A stretch of DNA of 39,504 nucleotides from an uncultured Clostridia bacterium (GCA_947584595.1 CANPWP010000016.1:1-39504); one strand, 5' to 3'. Shown: positions 1-8,958, numbered from the stretch's first letter. Notes: generated by a model not told the origin, from the sequence alone. Numbers and translations are program-made.

Positions 1-180
1 CTTTGCTCATTTCAAATACTAACGTATTCCGTTTACTCTTTGTTGTGTTTTTTCTCACTGTAATTTTTTGAGTTCTTATACTCAAAGTCATTACGGGTTA
101 TCTTCTTCGTTGTTTAATTTTCAAGGTCCTGATTTATGCAAAATGAAAGGCGAAATTTGTATTTCGTTTTTCACAGTGCA
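1..180 (-). other. Probable rRNA operon leader (16S gene beyond left edge)
   Basis: Read on the minus strand, this stretch follows a very strong promoter. It contains a motif close to ACCTTGAAAATTAAACAACG (about 110-130), of the kind found in leaders of clostridial rRNA operons, and runs toward the left edge without a convincing ORF. The mature 16S start is not inside the window, so the assignment is inference. A leader for a tRNA or other stable RNA is the alternative. Confidence 0.5.
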
Positions 181-186
181 AGAGTT

Positions 187-214
187 ATTATACCACGCAA
201 CACAAAAATGTCAA
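187..214 (-). promoter_or_regulatory. Strong sigma-A promoter, probably for an rRNA operon
   Basis: On the minus strand there is a perfect TTGACA (214-209), a 16-nt spacer and a perfect TATAAT (192-187), so transcription would start near 180 and run off the left edge. Both hexamers match consensus exactly, which fits a stable-RNA promoter. Confidence 0.75.
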
Positions 215-268
215 CCCTTTTTTTCAAAATTTTTTAAAATATTTTTTAACTTTATTTTTAACAAAGTA

Positions 269-297
269 TTGACAATTATTTTTTCCCTATATATAAT
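269..297 (+). promoter_or_regulatory. leuA promoter
   Basis: Perfect TTGACA (269-274), 17-nt spacer and perfect TATAAT (292-297). The predicted start near 304 precedes the T-box leader. It diverges from the promoter at 187-214. Confidence 0.85.
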
Positions 298-344
298 GTT
301 AATAACAATTAAATCACCTCTAAAAACTATGAAGGGAACAAGAT

Positions 345-573
345 ATAATTAATTAAGCATAGAGAGCCGATGGCTGGTGTAAATCGGTGTTAATAATTAT
401 ATGTATAGCTCATCCCCGAGTTTTTTGTCCGAATAAAGTAGGGTAAAACGCAGGACTGCGTTATCGGTCAGGACTTTGTTAGAAGTCTGTAAGGAATACA
501 TCGTGAGGTGTATTTGAATTTGGGTGGTACCACGGATATTATTCGTCCCTTTTTAGGGGCGATTTTTTGTGTG
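345..573 (+). promoter_or_regulatory. T-box leader of leuA, probably leucine specific
   Basis: The conserved T-box sequence TTGGGTGGTACCACGG lies at 520-535, followed by the intrinsic terminator at 544-568. Upstream, AGAGAGCCGATGGCTGG (361-377) looks like the base and lower part of Stem I. A CTC triplet followed by A at 409-411 is a plausible leucine specifier codon, which agrees with the downstream leucine gene. Known mechanism: uncharged tRNA-Leu pairs with the specifier and T-box and stabilises the antiterminator. The exact left boundary and the specifier are inferred. Confidence 0.88.
544..568 (+). terminator. T-box regulated intrinsic terminator
   Basis: A 7-bp stem (CGTCCCT at 544-550 with AGGGGCG at 555-561, one G-U pair) and TTTT loop are followed by six T residues at 563-568. 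It competes with the antiterminator formed by the T-box. Confidence 0.8.
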
Positions 574-594
574 AATTTATAGGAGGATTTGAAT

Positions 595-2271
595 ATGAAA
601 CCATCATTCCACAAGTACATTCCTTTTAAGCAAATTAATTTGCCTGACAGAGAATGGCCGAACAAAACTATTACTAAAGCACCTATTTGGTGTAGCGTTG
701 ATTTAAGAGACGGCAATCAGGCTCTTATTGACCCAATGAATTTAGAAGAAAAGTTAGAATTTTTCCATGCTCTTTGCGATATGGGATTTAAGGAAATTGA
801 AATCGGTTTTCCATCTGCTTCGGAAACAGAATATGAAATTTGCCGTGAACTTATTGAGGGCAACCATATTCCTGATAATGTTACGATTCAGGTGCTTGTT
901 CAGGCAAGGGAACATTTGATAAAGAAAACCTTTGAGGCGATTAAGGGTGCTAAAAATGTTATTGTTCATTTTTACAACTCTACATCTACGCTTCAAAGAA
1001 AAGTTGTATTTAAAACCGATATGGACGGAGTTATTGACATTGCAGTCAAAGGAGCTTTGCTTATTAAAGAATTGACCGATAAATTTGAAGGTGACACAAA
1101 TATAAGATTTGAATACTCACCCGAGAGTTTCAGCGGAACAGAAATGGACAATGCCGTTAGAATTTGTGAAAGAGTTATGGAAGCAATAGGCGCTACCAAA
1201 GAAAACCCAATTATTCTTAACCTTCCCAATACTGTTGAAATGTGTACTGCAAACACTTATGCCGACCAAATCGAATACTTTATTAAACATTTAAAAAACA
1301 GAGAGGCGGCTATTATAAGTATTCATCCACACAACGACAGAGGCTGCGGAGTTGCCGCAAGTGAACTTGCAATTATGGCAGGAGCAGAAAGAGTTGAGGG
1401 AACTCTCTTCGGAAATGGTGAAAGAACAGGTAACCTTGATATTGTAACGGTCGGTCTTAATATGTTTACGCAGGGAGTTGACCCTGAGCTTGATTTTACA
1501 CATCTTCCAAAATTAAAGGAAATTTACGAACGCTGTACCAATTTAAAAATTGACCCACGTCAGCCTTATATCGGCGAATTGGTATTTACCGCTTTTTCAG
1601 GCTCACATCAGGACGCTATTAACAAGGGTACTCAATATATGGAAGAACACAACTCAGAATATTGGGAAATTCCTTATCTTCCCATTGATCCAGCCGATGT
1701 AGGCAGAGAATATGAGCCTATTATAAGAATCAATTCACAATCAGGCAAAGGCGGTGCGGCTTTTGTAATGAATCATAATTTTGGTTATGATTTGCCAAAG
1801 AAAATGCACCCTGAATTTAGCAAGCTTGTTCAGGCTGAGTGTGATAATTTGGGCAGAGAACTCATACCGAAAGAATTGTTAAAGGTATTTGAAGACAACT
1901 ATTTAAACCACAGTAAAAAATATGAAATCATTGAGCATAAAGTTTATGAAGAAAGTCAAAAAGGCAAAGACTATGTTCATTTCAGAGGTAAATTAAAAAT
2001 TGACGACAGCGATATTGTTACATTAAAGGGTATCGGAAACGGACCTGTTGACGCATTCTTTAACGCATTAAAACCTTTGGGAATAGACAAATACAAATTT
2101 ATCTCTTACAGTCAGCACGCTATTTCTTCCGGTTCCGATTCAAAAGCCGTTTCTTATATTGAGCTTCAAAAGCCTGACGGAAACAATATTTTTGGAGTAG
2201 GCATAGACAGCAATGTAAATTATGCATCTGTTTTAGGAGTCATAAACGCTATCAACAGAGCGGAAGGATAA
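595..2271 (+). CDS. leuA: 2-isopropylmalate synthase (long, type 2 form)
   Basis: Condenses acetyl-CoA with 2-oxoisovalerate in the first committed step of leucine synthesis. The 558-residue protein has the HMGL-like TIM barrel with the N-terminal motif DLRDGNQAL and metal-binding HPHNDRG, then a C-terminal LeuA allosteric/dimer domain ending near GVIDSNVNYAS-like sequence. The length matches the ~560-residue type 2 LeuA family rather than the ~510-residue form. The ATG at 595 is chosen because AGGAGG at 581-586 is 8 nt upstream; a TTG at 589 would be only 2 nt away. The gene is monocistronic, between the T-box and a strong terminator. Regulation is expected by tRNA-Leu charging (T-box) and, from family knowledge, leucine feedback on the enzyme. 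Confidence 0.95.
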   Translation: MKPSFHKYIPFKQINLPDREWPNKTITKAPIWCSVDLRDGNQALIDPMNLEEKLEFFHALCDMGFKEIEIGFPSASETEYEICRELIEGNHIPDNVTIQVLVQAREHLIKKTFEAIKGAKNVIVHFYNSTSTLQRKVVFKTDMDGVIDIAVKGALLIKELTDKFEGDTNIRFEYSPESFSGTEMDNAVRICERVMEAIGATKENPIILNLPNTVEMCTANTYADQIEYFIKHLKNREAAIISIHPHNDRGCGVAASELAIMAGAERVEGTLFGNGERTGNLDIVTVGLNMFTQGVDPELDFTHLPKLKEIYERCTNLKIDPRQPYIGELVFTAFSGSHQDAINKGTQYMEEHNSEYWEIPYLPIDPADVGREYEPIIRINSQSGKGGAAFVMNHNFGYDLPKKMHPEFSKLVQAECDNLGRELIPKELLKVFEDNYLNHSKKYEIIEHKVYEESQKGKDYVHFRGKLKIDDSDIVTLKGIGNGPVDAFFNALKPLGIDKYKFISYSQHAISSGSDSKAVSYIELQKPDGNNIFGVGIDSNVNYASVLGVINAINRAEG

Positions 2272-2290
2272 GATATTAATAATTGTAACG

Positions 2291-2321
2291 CTCCCTGCAC
2301 AAATAAGTGCAGGGAGTATTT
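2291..2321 (+). terminator. leuA intrinsic terminator
   Basis: A perfect 10-bp stem, CTCCCTGCAC (2291-2300) with GTGCAGGGAG (2307-2316), loop AAATAA, followed by a T-rich tail TATTTTAT. Confidence 0.9.
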
Positions 2322-2344
2322 TATATGGAAGTATTTATTAATTT

Positions 2345-2971
2345 TTATATTTTCTTTTCCCTTTCCTCCTTTGAAAAGATACATCCGCAATAATTTTGCC
2401 TGTAAAGATTATATTCCTTTGACAGGACTATACTTCTTTTATATCCCTCTTTTTTCTTGAAATCGGAGCAAAGATATTTTACATTATATTTTTTTGCAAG
2501 CCTTTCTCCTATTTCATTTATTAAGGGTGCATTTTTTAAGGGACTTACAGTCAATGTTGTTGCAAAATAATCAAAAAATTTTTCTTTTGCAGTTTTTGCA
2601 GTAAAATCAAGACGTAAGTCAAAACATTTTTCACATCTTTTTCCGCCCTCAGGTTCTTTTTCTAAACCCTTTGAAACGTTAAAAAACTCATCTGCATTAT
2701 AATCACAATCTAAAACAGAAACGGGAATTATAAATTTCATTTCCGATATAAGACGTTTTTCTTCCTTTAATCTATGTAAGTATTCTTCTTTTGGAGAAAT
2801 ATTAGGGTTATAATAAAGAACCGTAATAGAAAAATATTCAGACAAATATTCAAGCACATAACTGCTGCACGGTGCACAACAGCTATGTAAAAGCAAGGAC
2901 GGAATAATTCCGTCCTTTTGATTTTGTCCAATTATTAAATCCATTTCTTTTTGATAATTTCGTTTATTCAT
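2345..2971 (-). CDS. queH: Epoxyqueuosine reductase QueH
   Basis: Reduces epoxyqueuosine to queuosine in tRNA, the last step of Q modification; QueH is the non-homologous replacement for QueG. The ~208-residue protein has the QueH (DUF208) signatures: an early HSCCAPCS motif, CEKCFDLRL in the middle and YCGC near the C-terminus, giving the cysteines that hold the iron-sulfur cluster and metal site. I chose the ATG at 2971 because it overlaps the stop of the upstream phosphatase (ATGAATAA), suggesting translational coupling; GTG and TTG codons a few residues upstream are alternatives. It is the last gene of the 6034-2345 operon. No other queuosine genes are visible in the window. Confidence 0.9.
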   Translation of the reverse strand: MNKRNYQKEMDLIIGQNQKDGIIPSLLLHSCCAPCSSYVLEYLSEYFSITVLYYNPNISPKEEYLHRLKEEKRLISEMKFIIPVSVLDCDYNADEFFNVSKGLEKEPEGGKRCEKCFDLRLDFTAKTAKEKFFDYFATTLTVSPLKNAPLINEIGERLAKKYNVKYLCSDFKKKEGYKRSIVLSKEYNLYRQNYCGCIFSKEEREKKI

Positions 2972-3635
2972 TTTCACCAACCGCTATCTTGAGTATTTCT
3001 TCCGCTTTGCTTACAACCCGTTTTGCACCTGCCTGTAAAAGCTCTTCTTTGCCTCTGAATCCCCATTCAACACCTATCATATCTACTCCTGCATTTTGTG
3101 CTGTAAAAACATCAACATCACTATCCCCTACATAGAGACATTCATCAGGTTTAATATTATACTTTTTCAGTATTGCGTAGAGTGATTCTTTATCAGGTTT
3201 ACATTTATATTCAGGTTTTTGTCCCCAAGCTTCTGTAAAAATGTGGTCAGGGTAAACTTTTTTAAGAATTTCAGGCACATATTCATCAGGTTTATTTGAA
3301 AGCACCACAGTTAAAATTCCTGCTTTTTTTAAGTTTTCCAAAAGTTCTGCACAGCCCTCATAGCCTTCTGTATTATCGTTGCTATGCAAAGCATATTCTA
3401 TATTAAATGTATCTCTTACAATTTTTCTTTTAACTTCGTCATTATAAAGGCTTCCCATCGCTCTTTCTATAAGCTTTTCTCTGCCGTTTCCCACAAAGGT
3501 TTTATATTTTTCTATGGGGTAAGGGTCAGCACCGATTTTTAATAAGCCTTTATTTACTGAGTTTCCTAAATCATAAAGTGAATTGACCAAAGTTCCGTCT
3601 AAATCAAAAACTACTATTTTATAAGATTTATTCAT
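2964..3635 (-). CDS. HAD-family phosphatase, phosphoglycolate phosphatase-like
   Basis: A 223-residue haloacid dehalogenase hydrolase. Motif I is DLDGTL near residue 11 (nucleophile Asp and the acid/base Asp two residues on), motif II is VVLSNKP, the motif III lysine lies in KCKPDKES, and motif IV is VGDSDVDV. The insertion after motif I is the helical cap of the Gph/PGMB subfamily. The substrate cannot be read from sequence: phosphoglycolate, pyrophosphate and sugar phosphates are all possible. The start overlaps the end of the lipoprotein gene by 8 nt and its end overlaps queH, so the three are likely co-translated. Confidence 0.85.
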   Translation of the reverse strand: MNKSYKIVVFDLDGTLVNSLYDLGNSVNKGLLKIGADPYPIEKYKTFVGNGREKLIERAMGSLYNDEVKRKIVRDTFNIEYALHSNDNTEGYEGCAELLENLKKAGILTVVLSNKPDEYVPEILKKVYPDHIFTEAWGQKPEYKCKPDKESLYAILKKYNIKPDECLYVGDSDVDVFTAQNAGVDMIGVEWGFRGKEELLQAGAKRVVSKAEEILKIAVGENE

Positions 3636-5433
3636 TTTTGCTTTTCTTTCTTTTTTTATTTTTCTTATCAGAAATTAATTTTTGCTCACTTATATTAATT
3701 TTATTTACTTTGACGGTTCGTAAAGATTTTCTGATAAAATAAACCGCTGAAACTGCCGCAAGCAAAGTAATTATACAGGAAACAATAGTAAACAATATAA
3801 CCTTGCTCCAATCTGCAATTGTTCCGTTATAGGCAATGCTTGCGTTACCGCCGGTAAAACTTACTACAAAAGCTCCGTTTTCGTCCGGTCTGTCTAAGGT
3901 CTTTTTATTTGACGAATCAAGAAAAACTCTGTTTACATTTTCTTCTCCTGATTTTGTTACGGTATAGGTCATAGGTTTTTCAGCATTTTCTGTTGTCAGC
4001 ATATAACCTATATTAATATAATCAATTAAAGCTGTATTATCCGAAATATCAAAAGCGTTTTGCTTATAGCTGTAATTCATATAATTTCCGCCGCCGAAAT
4101 ATCGGGCGGTTTTTTTTGAAATATCAAGTGCTGAACCCTCTGTTTTTACACGACAAATAAAATTATTGTCTGTTTCTTCTTTAGAAACAGTCGCTCCCTT
4201 ATTTTTAAAGAAATTATACGAATAATTTAATCCGTCCTGATTATCCTTTGCGTAGAGAATATCGACAGTCCGCTTAAAGCTGTCTCCGCCGTTATTATTA
4301 AGATAAAAATTTATTCCGCTTATTTCATATTGAATACCATCGGGAATATGAATACTTTGCGTGCCGTTTTCAAAATTTATAGTGTAAGTAAAATCCTGCC
4401 AGCTTCCTTTATTGACCCAACTTCCGTTTTCTAAAACCGAACCCTCACCGTGAGTGGTATTTGTAGGAACAGAATAATTATACTCAACTACAGGCATAGA
4501 TTTATTTGTACCCATAAAGTTCATCGCATTAATTTTTTCCTGAAAGGTCAACCCTTCAGACAGGGGTGTACTGCTGTTGGTAAAATCACCGTATTCAATT
4601 GTTCCGTCGGGAACATCTAACATTATATTGGTAACATTTTGAAGCTCAGTTACGGATAGTCCCTGAAAAATTACTGTGTATTCCTCATAACTTCCCTTGC
4701 TTGTCCAGCCGCTGTACTGTGCCAAATCGTTTGTATTATTTTCAAAATAAATCTTTATTTTTTCTTCGTCGCTTTTCATAACATCTTCCGATATCTGAAA
4801 TACAAACTCTCGGTCATATACATCTTTCTTAGAATTAGTTGTTGAAATTGTAAGCTTTTCGATTGAATATCCTTCTACTTCATTTACATAAGCAGTAGAA
4901 TTTGTGGTAAACAAAGAACCGTTTAAATCAATAACATTTGATTCAAAATTGTAAGATACCGCTTCCAAATTAAATTCTTTCGTAAAAACATTTGTAATCC
5001 AGCTTAACAACTCGGTTGCATCAAAATCTTCCGTATATCTTGTCCCAGAAGTTAAAATATTGTCAGGCGATGCAAGATTTACCGTTACCTCTTTGCCCAA
5101 AAGTGCTGAAACCTTTTGAGTATAATCATCTCTTGACGAAAAACTTATAACATATGAAATTCGGTTTGGATTATCTTTGGTAGAAATATCTTCAATTGTT
5201 ATACAGCCGTTGTAACTACCTATATCAGGCATACTGTCGTTTAATTTTGAAATTGCAGTATCAACACCTATTGAACTTGGCAAATTAATATTAAGAGTCC
5301 TTGTACCGGAAAAATTTTCATCTGTTTTTAAAATTGATTCAACCAAAATACTTGTTTCACCGCAACTGCTTAATAAAATTGCCATTGATAAAATCAGTAA
5401 TGAAGAAATTATTATTGAAATCAGTTTTTTCAT
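3628..5433 (-). CDS. Large lipoprotein with C-terminal membrane anchor, unknown function
   Basis: 601 residues. The N-terminus is a lipoprotein signal peptide with lipobox LLSSC (Cys24). The C-terminus has one hydrophobic segment (about 548-572, VILFTIVSCIITLLAAVSAV) followed by a Lys-rich cytoplasmic tail. The protein is thus probably anchored at both ends with ~520 residues outside. The ectodomain is rich in beta-type sequence and contains two similar stretches, SGWTSKGSYEEYTVIFQ and NGSWVNKGSWQDFTYTINF, suggesting an internal duplication. The N-terminal part is vaguely like LppM-type secreted domains, but I do not assign a family. It lies 10 nt after the cyclase gene and overlaps the phosphatase gene. 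Confidence 0.8.
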   Translation of the reverse strand: MKKLISIIISSLLILSMAILLSSCGETSILVESILKTDENFSGTRTLNINLPSSIGVDTAISKLNDSMPDIGSYNGCITIEDISTKDNPNRISYVISFSSRDDYTQKVSALLGKEVTVNLASPDNILTSGTRYTEDFDATELLSWITNVFTKEFNLEAVSYNFESNVIDLNGSLFTTNSTAYVNEVEGYSIEKLTISTTNSKKDVYDREFVFQISEDVMKSDEEKIKIYFENNTNDLAQYSGWTSKGSYEEYTVIFQGLSVTELQNVTNIMLDVPDGTIEYGDFTNSSTPLSEGLTFQEKINAMNFMGTNKSMPVVEYNYSVPTNTTHGEGSVLENGSWVNKGSWQDFTYTINFENGTQSIHIPDGIQYEISGINFYLNNNGGDSFKRTVDILYAKDNQDGLNYSYNFFKNKGATVSKEETDNNFICRVKTEGSALDISKKTARYFGGGNYMNYSYKQNAFDISDNTALIDYINIGYMLTTENAEKPMTYTVTKSGEENVNRVFLDSSNKKTLDRPDENGAFVVSFTGGNASIAYNGTIADWSKVILFTIVSCIITLLAAVSAVYFIRKSLRTVKVNKINISEQKLISDKKNKKRKKSKNE

Positions 5434-5443
5434 AAAAATAACC

Positions 5444-6034
5444 CTATATTCCTTTCTCTTGTTCCATTAAAACAGCTCTGCAGGGAGCTGCCTCCAATCC
5501 AGAAAGTTTAACGGGAAATGCACACAATGTGTAATCACCGTCTTTAATCCCTGTTAAATCTAATCCCTCTAAAACAGCCACATTGCCTTGGGCAAGCTTT
5601 AAGTGAGTTTTTACTTCATCAAAATCAGGTGCAATTGAATTTGCGTCTGTTCCCACTAACAGAACATTGCTCTCTGCAATTACAACCGCCGCACTTGATG
5701 AAAGATAAGCTTTTGAATTGCCATGAAAAAGTATTCTCTTTCTGCAATAAGGAAGCAGTTTTTCCATATCTTCTCCCGTTATTATTCCCTCGATGGATAT
5801 GACGGTACATTTTCCGTAGAATGTGGCAAGCCTTAATTTATCTATTGTATTTCCAAAATTATCAAAATGGCTTGGTGCGTCAATATGTGTTCCTGTATGA
5901 GTACATATTTCTATTTTACTTAAATTACAATCGTTCCCGTTTTCAATACTCTGTAAATGCTCAACTTCGGGAATCGGATCTCCAGGATACACCTGAGCCG
6001 TTAATGCATCTTTTGATATATCATACAAAATCAT
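5444..6034 (-). CDS. Cyclase-family metal hydrolase (kynurenine formamidase-like)
   Basis: 196 residues. The motif HTGTHIDAPSHF near residue 47 is the metal-binding signature of the cyclase family (PF04199), which includes kynurenine formamidase KynB and polyketide cyclases. Its opening YDISKD...VYPGDP is also typical. The substrate is unknown, and no tryptophan catabolism gene is nearby, so kynurenine formamidase activity is not implied. The ATG at 6034 is chosen because AAGGTGGG lies about 6 nt upstream; the TTG at 6040 is too close. It is the first gene of a four-gene minus-strand operon. Confidence 0.85.
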   Translation of the reverse strand: MILYDISKDALTAQVYPGDPIPEVEHLQSIENGNDCNLSKIEICTHTGTHIDAPSHFDNFGNTIDKLRLATFYGKCTVISIEGIITGEDMEKLLPYCRKRILFHGNSKAYLSSSAAVVIAESNVLLVGTDANSIAPDFDEVKTHLKLAQGNVAVLEGLDLTGIKDGDYTLCAFPVKLSGLEAAPCRAVLMEQEKGI

Positions 6035-6075
6035 AATCAACCCACCTTCCGATAAAAAACCGTCTTTTTATTCAT

Positions 6076-6103
6076 ATTATAACACAATATTTACTAATTA
6101 CAA
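6076..6103 (-). promoter_or_regulatory. Promoter of the cyclase-lipoprotein-phosphatase-queH operon
   Basis: Minus-strand TTGTAA (6103-6098), 16-nt spacer, perfect TATAAT (6081-6076), about 40 nt upstream of the ATG at 6034. Confidence 0.65.
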
Positions 6104-6127
6104 TAACAAAGAATTTTCAGACAATAC

Positions 6128-6156
6128 AAAAAGGGATTGCCTTTTAAAGGCAACCC
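6128..6156 (-). terminator. Terminator of the dockerin gene
   Basis: On the minus strand GGGTTGCCTT and AAGGCAATCCC form a hairpin with a one-base bulge, followed by CTTTTTG. It lies ~60 nt after the stop codon of the 6214-7242 gene. Confidence 0.8.
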
Positions 6157-6213
6157 CTGATGTACTGATATTTAGTTTTTAAAAAATGTATCAGTTTTCA
6201 GAAATTTTCTGAA

Positions 6214-7242
6214 TTAAAGTAAATTTGCTGCATACAACTGAATGTATGTTACATCTAATACATTTACAACGCCGTCTGTATTAAAATCTGCTTGAGATTC
6301 ATCATATGCCATGCTGTCATCATTTAATTTAGCAAGAACAAGCTGAAGTGTTGTAGCGTCCTTAACATCTACAGCGCCGTCACCGTTAACATCGCCTCCG
6401 TTAGTAGTAACAGGAGGATGCGGCGGATATGATAATCCCAAATATCCTGCAGTTGTCTGAAGATCAGGAATAGAACCTGCCTTAATTTCTTCAGCATATG
6501 TTGTTGAATACTTAACATATACATCATATGGCTCTACGCCGACTGATTTACAAAGAGTAATACAAACCTGAGGATCTTCGTTTGTAGGTATATTTGCACT
6601 GTAGTCCTTAATAAAGTTTGCAACTGCAAGAACTTTGTCTTCATGAGGAGCATATTTTTCGCCCTGAAGTACGCCTAAACTTGTGATACCTGCATGAGGA
6701 CCGTATTTTTCAGCATTTGCACTGCTCTTCCAGTAAGAAAGGTATGTTACCTGACTTGAATCTACGATATTCTGATAAGTTTTATCTACAACATAAACTT
6801 CGTCGCCATAGCAATCTGTACCCATTATTAAATCATATGTCTGAGCTTGTGCAGCATCACCTGATGTGTTCTTAGCACTGAAAATTACACCATAGTCAGC
6901 ATTATCTTTTAAATTAGGGAATTTTTCTCCTATAGGATATTGATATTTGCCTGTTGCAGTGTCATATGTGCATTTTTCATTTCTTGTCTGCCAAACAAAA
7001 TCCTTAAAATCAGGGTCAGCAGTACCGATTTGGAAAACGTGACAATATACAGTTGTTGAACTACCGCCCTGAACAAAGCCAAATTTCTCAATCCAGAAAT
7101 CCGGAATTGTGAAATAAATAACTTTATCTACAGCACTTTCAGCAGCATCTTGGTCAGCGGCACTTACAGACATAACGCCTACAGTTGCTACGGAAAGAAG
7201 CATAGCAATTGTAAGTACTAAGCTGATAACTCTTTTTTTCAT
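6214..7242 (-). CDS. Secreted type I dockerin protein with starch-module-like N-terminal domain
   Basis: 342 residues. Residues 1-29 form a Sec signal peptide (MKKR, hydrophobic core, cleavage near VSA-AD). The last ~60 residues are a type I dockerin: two calcium-binding repeats, GDVNGDGAVDVKDAT and ADFNTDGVVNVLDVT, each with the D-x-N-x-D-G spacing. A dockerin plugs the protein into a cohesin scaffold on the cell surface. The ~230-residue region in between begins KVIYFTIPDFW and resembles modules in Ruminococcus dockerin proteins (as in amylosome-producing strains), but I see no catalytic motif. A proline stretch (PPHPPVT) links the parts. It is flanked by its own promoter and terminator, and no cohesin or glycosidase gene is present here. 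Confidence 0.88.
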   Translation of the reverse strand: MKKRVISLVLTIAMLLSVATVGVMSVSAADQDAAESAVDKVIYFTIPDFWIEKFGFVQGGSSTTVYCHVFQIGTADPDFKDFVWQTRNEKCTYDTATGKYQYPIGEKFPNLKDNADYGVIFSAKNTSGDAAQAQTYDLIMGTDCYGDEVYVVDKTYQNIVDSSQVTYLSYWKSSANAEKYGPHAGITSLGVLQGEKYAPHEDKVLAVANFIKDYSANIPTNEDPQVCITLCKSVGVEPYDVYVKYSTTYAEEIKAGSIPDLQTTAGYLGLSYPPHPPVTTNGGDVNGDGAVDVKDATTLQLVLAKLNDDSMAYDESQADFNTDGVVNVLDVTYIQLYAANLL

Positions 7243-7293
7243 TGGTATGAACCTCCTAAAAATTATATCTCAATTTACATTTTGAGTATTATA

Positions 7294-7322
7294 ATTATAA
7301 AATAAATTTGCTTTTTTAACAA
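7294..7322 (-). promoter_or_regulatory. Promoter of the dockerin gene
   Basis: Minus-strand TTGTTA (7322-7317), 17-nt spacer, perfect TATAAT (7299-7294), about 50 nt upstream of the ATG at 7242, which has AGGAGG ahead of it. Confidence 0.7.
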
Positions 7323-7446
7323 TAGTATTTATTAATAAAAAAATTAAGATATTTTTATTGAAAACTTACAAGCCTTATAAAAATACTTTTTTTATTATTT
7401 ACCGACAATTTATGCTTTCCATAATTATGAAATTAAACTGTTTTTC

Positions 7447-7475
7447 TTGACATTAACTTCGGATAATAGTACTAT
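7447..7475 (+). promoter_or_regulatory. glyS promoter
   Basis: Perfect TTGACA (7447-7452), 17-nt spacer, TACTAT (7470-7475). The leader to the ATG at 7515 is only ~35 nt, so no T-box can precede this aminoacyl-tRNA synthetase gene. Confidence 0.75.
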
Positions 7476-7514
7476 ATTTAATGTATTTATATCTGATGAA
7501 AAAGAGGGAATTTA

Positions 7515-8891
7515 ATGGATAACAACAAAAAAACCATGGAAGCTATTGTTGCACTTTGTAAAAACAGAGGATTTGTATATCCCGGTTCTGAAATTTACGG
7601 AGGTCTTGCAAATACTTGGGATTACGGTCCGCTTGGCGTGGCCTTAAAGAATAATATAAAACAGGCTTGGCTTAAAAAATTTGTTCAGGAAAACAAATAC
7701 AATGTAGGACTTGATTCTGCAATTCTTATGAATCCCCAGACTTGGGTTGCTTCAGGTCATTTAGGCGGATTTTCCGACCCATTAATGGATTGTAAGGAGT
7801 GCAAAACCCGCCACAGAGCCGATAACCTTATCGAAGATTTTGACGGCACAAATGTAGCAGGCTGGACAAACGAAGAAATGCTAAATTACATAAATGAAAA
7901 AGAAATTCCGTGTCCTGACTGCGGAAAGCATAATTTTACGGATATACGTCAGTTTAACCTGATGTTCAAAACTTTTCAGGGCGTTACTGAGGACAGCAAA
8001 AACGAGATTTATCTTCGTCCCGAAACTGCTCAGGGAATATTTGTAAATTTTGCAAATATTCAGAGAACAAGCCGAAAAAAAGTTCCATTCGGTGTTGCAC
8101 AAATAGGCAAATCATTCAGAAATGAAATTACACCCGGCAACTTTATTTTCAGAGTTCGTGAATTTGAGCAAATGGAGCTTGAGTTTTTCTGCAAACCGGG
8201 TACTGACCTTGAATGGTTTGAATATTGGAGGGGATTTTGCAGGGATTGGCTGTATTCACTTAATATTAAAGAAGAAAATCTTCGTCTGCGTGACCATTCA
8301 AAGGAAGAACTTTGCTTTTATTCAAAAGCAACTACTGACTTTGAGTATTTATTCCCGTTTGGCTGGGGAGAACTTTGGGGAGTTGCAGACAGAACAGATT
8401 ACGACCTTAACCAACATATTAAAACAAGTGGCAAAGGTCTTGAATACTTTGACCCGACAACAAATGAAAAATACGTACCTTATGTCATTGAGCCTTCACT
8501 TGGAGTTGAAAGACTGTTCCTTGCACTTATGGTCGAAGCCTATGACGAGGAAGTAATAAACGAAAAGGACACAAGAGTTGTGCTTCATCTCCACCCGACA
8601 CTTGCTCCCTTTAAGGCCGCTGTTCTTCCTTTATCTAAGAAATTAGGTGAAAAAGCAGAAGAAGTTTACGATATGCTGAGCAAAAACTTTATGGTTGAGT
8701 ATGATGACGCAGGATCAATAGGAAAGCGTTACCGCAGGCAGGACGAAATCGGAACTCCTGTTTGTATCACATACGATTTCGACTCACTTGAAGATAACTG
8801 CGTTACTGTTCGTGACAGAGATACAATGGAGCAGGAAAGAATTTCTATTGATAAGCTTATTAATTATATTAATGAAAAGATTAAGTTTTAG
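7515..8891 (+). CDS. glyS: Glycyl-tRNA synthetase, single-chain dimeric type
   Basis: Charges tRNA-Gly with glycine. The 458-residue protein is the class II, alpha2-type GlyRS (not the alpha2beta2 GlyQ/GlyS type). It opens with the family motif [27 protein letters not shown], shown here as residues ~17-43, and contains motif 2 ([19 protein letters not shown] region), RPETAQGIF and motif 3 ([14 protein letters not shown]). The C-terminus is the anticodon-binding domain ([16 protein letters not shown] onward). A Cys pair (CKEC, CPDC) in the insertion suggests a zinc site. AGAGGGA precedes the ATG. It is monocistronic with its own promoter and a shared terminator. Confidence 0.95.
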   Translation: MDNNKKTMEAIVALCKNRGFVYPGSEIYGGLANTWDYGPLGVALKNNIKQAWLKKFVQENKYNVGLDSAILMNPQTWVASGHLGGFSDPLMDCKECKTRHRADNLIEDFDGTNVAGWTNEEMLNYINEKEIPCPDCGKHNFTDIRQFNLMFKTFQGVTEDSKNEIYLRPETAQGIFVNFANIQRTSRKKVPFGVAQIGKSFRNEITPGNFIFRVREFEQMELEFFCKPGTDLEWFEYWRGFCRDWLYSLNIKEENLRLRDHSKEELCFYSKATTDFEYLFPFGWGELWGVADRTDYDLNQHIKTSGKGLEYFDPTTNEKYVPYVIEPSLGVERLFLALMVEAYDEEVINEKDTRVVLHLHPTLAPFKAAVLPLSKKLGEKAEEVYDMLSKNFMVEYDDAGSIGKRYRRQDEIGTPVCITYDFDSLEDNCVTVRDRDTMEQERISIDKLINYINEKIKF

Positions 8892-8920
8892 TATTTTCTT
8901 ATAAACATAATAAATAAAAG

Positions 8921-8958
8921 CAAGACCTTTCGGAGTATATTTTTCCGAAAGGTCTTTG
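8921..8958. terminator. Bidirectional terminator between glyS and the XRE regulator
   Basis: An 11-bp perfect stem (AGACCTTTCGG 8923-8933 with CCGAAAGGTCT 8945-8955) with T-rich sequence on the plus side and A-rich sequence on the left, so it can serve both converging genes. Confidence 0.85.

Noticed and set aside
68-352. 94-codon plus-strand ORF at the left end
   Set aside because: It runs across the minus-strand promoter, the AT-rich spacer and the leuA promoter, has no SD and low-complexity composition.
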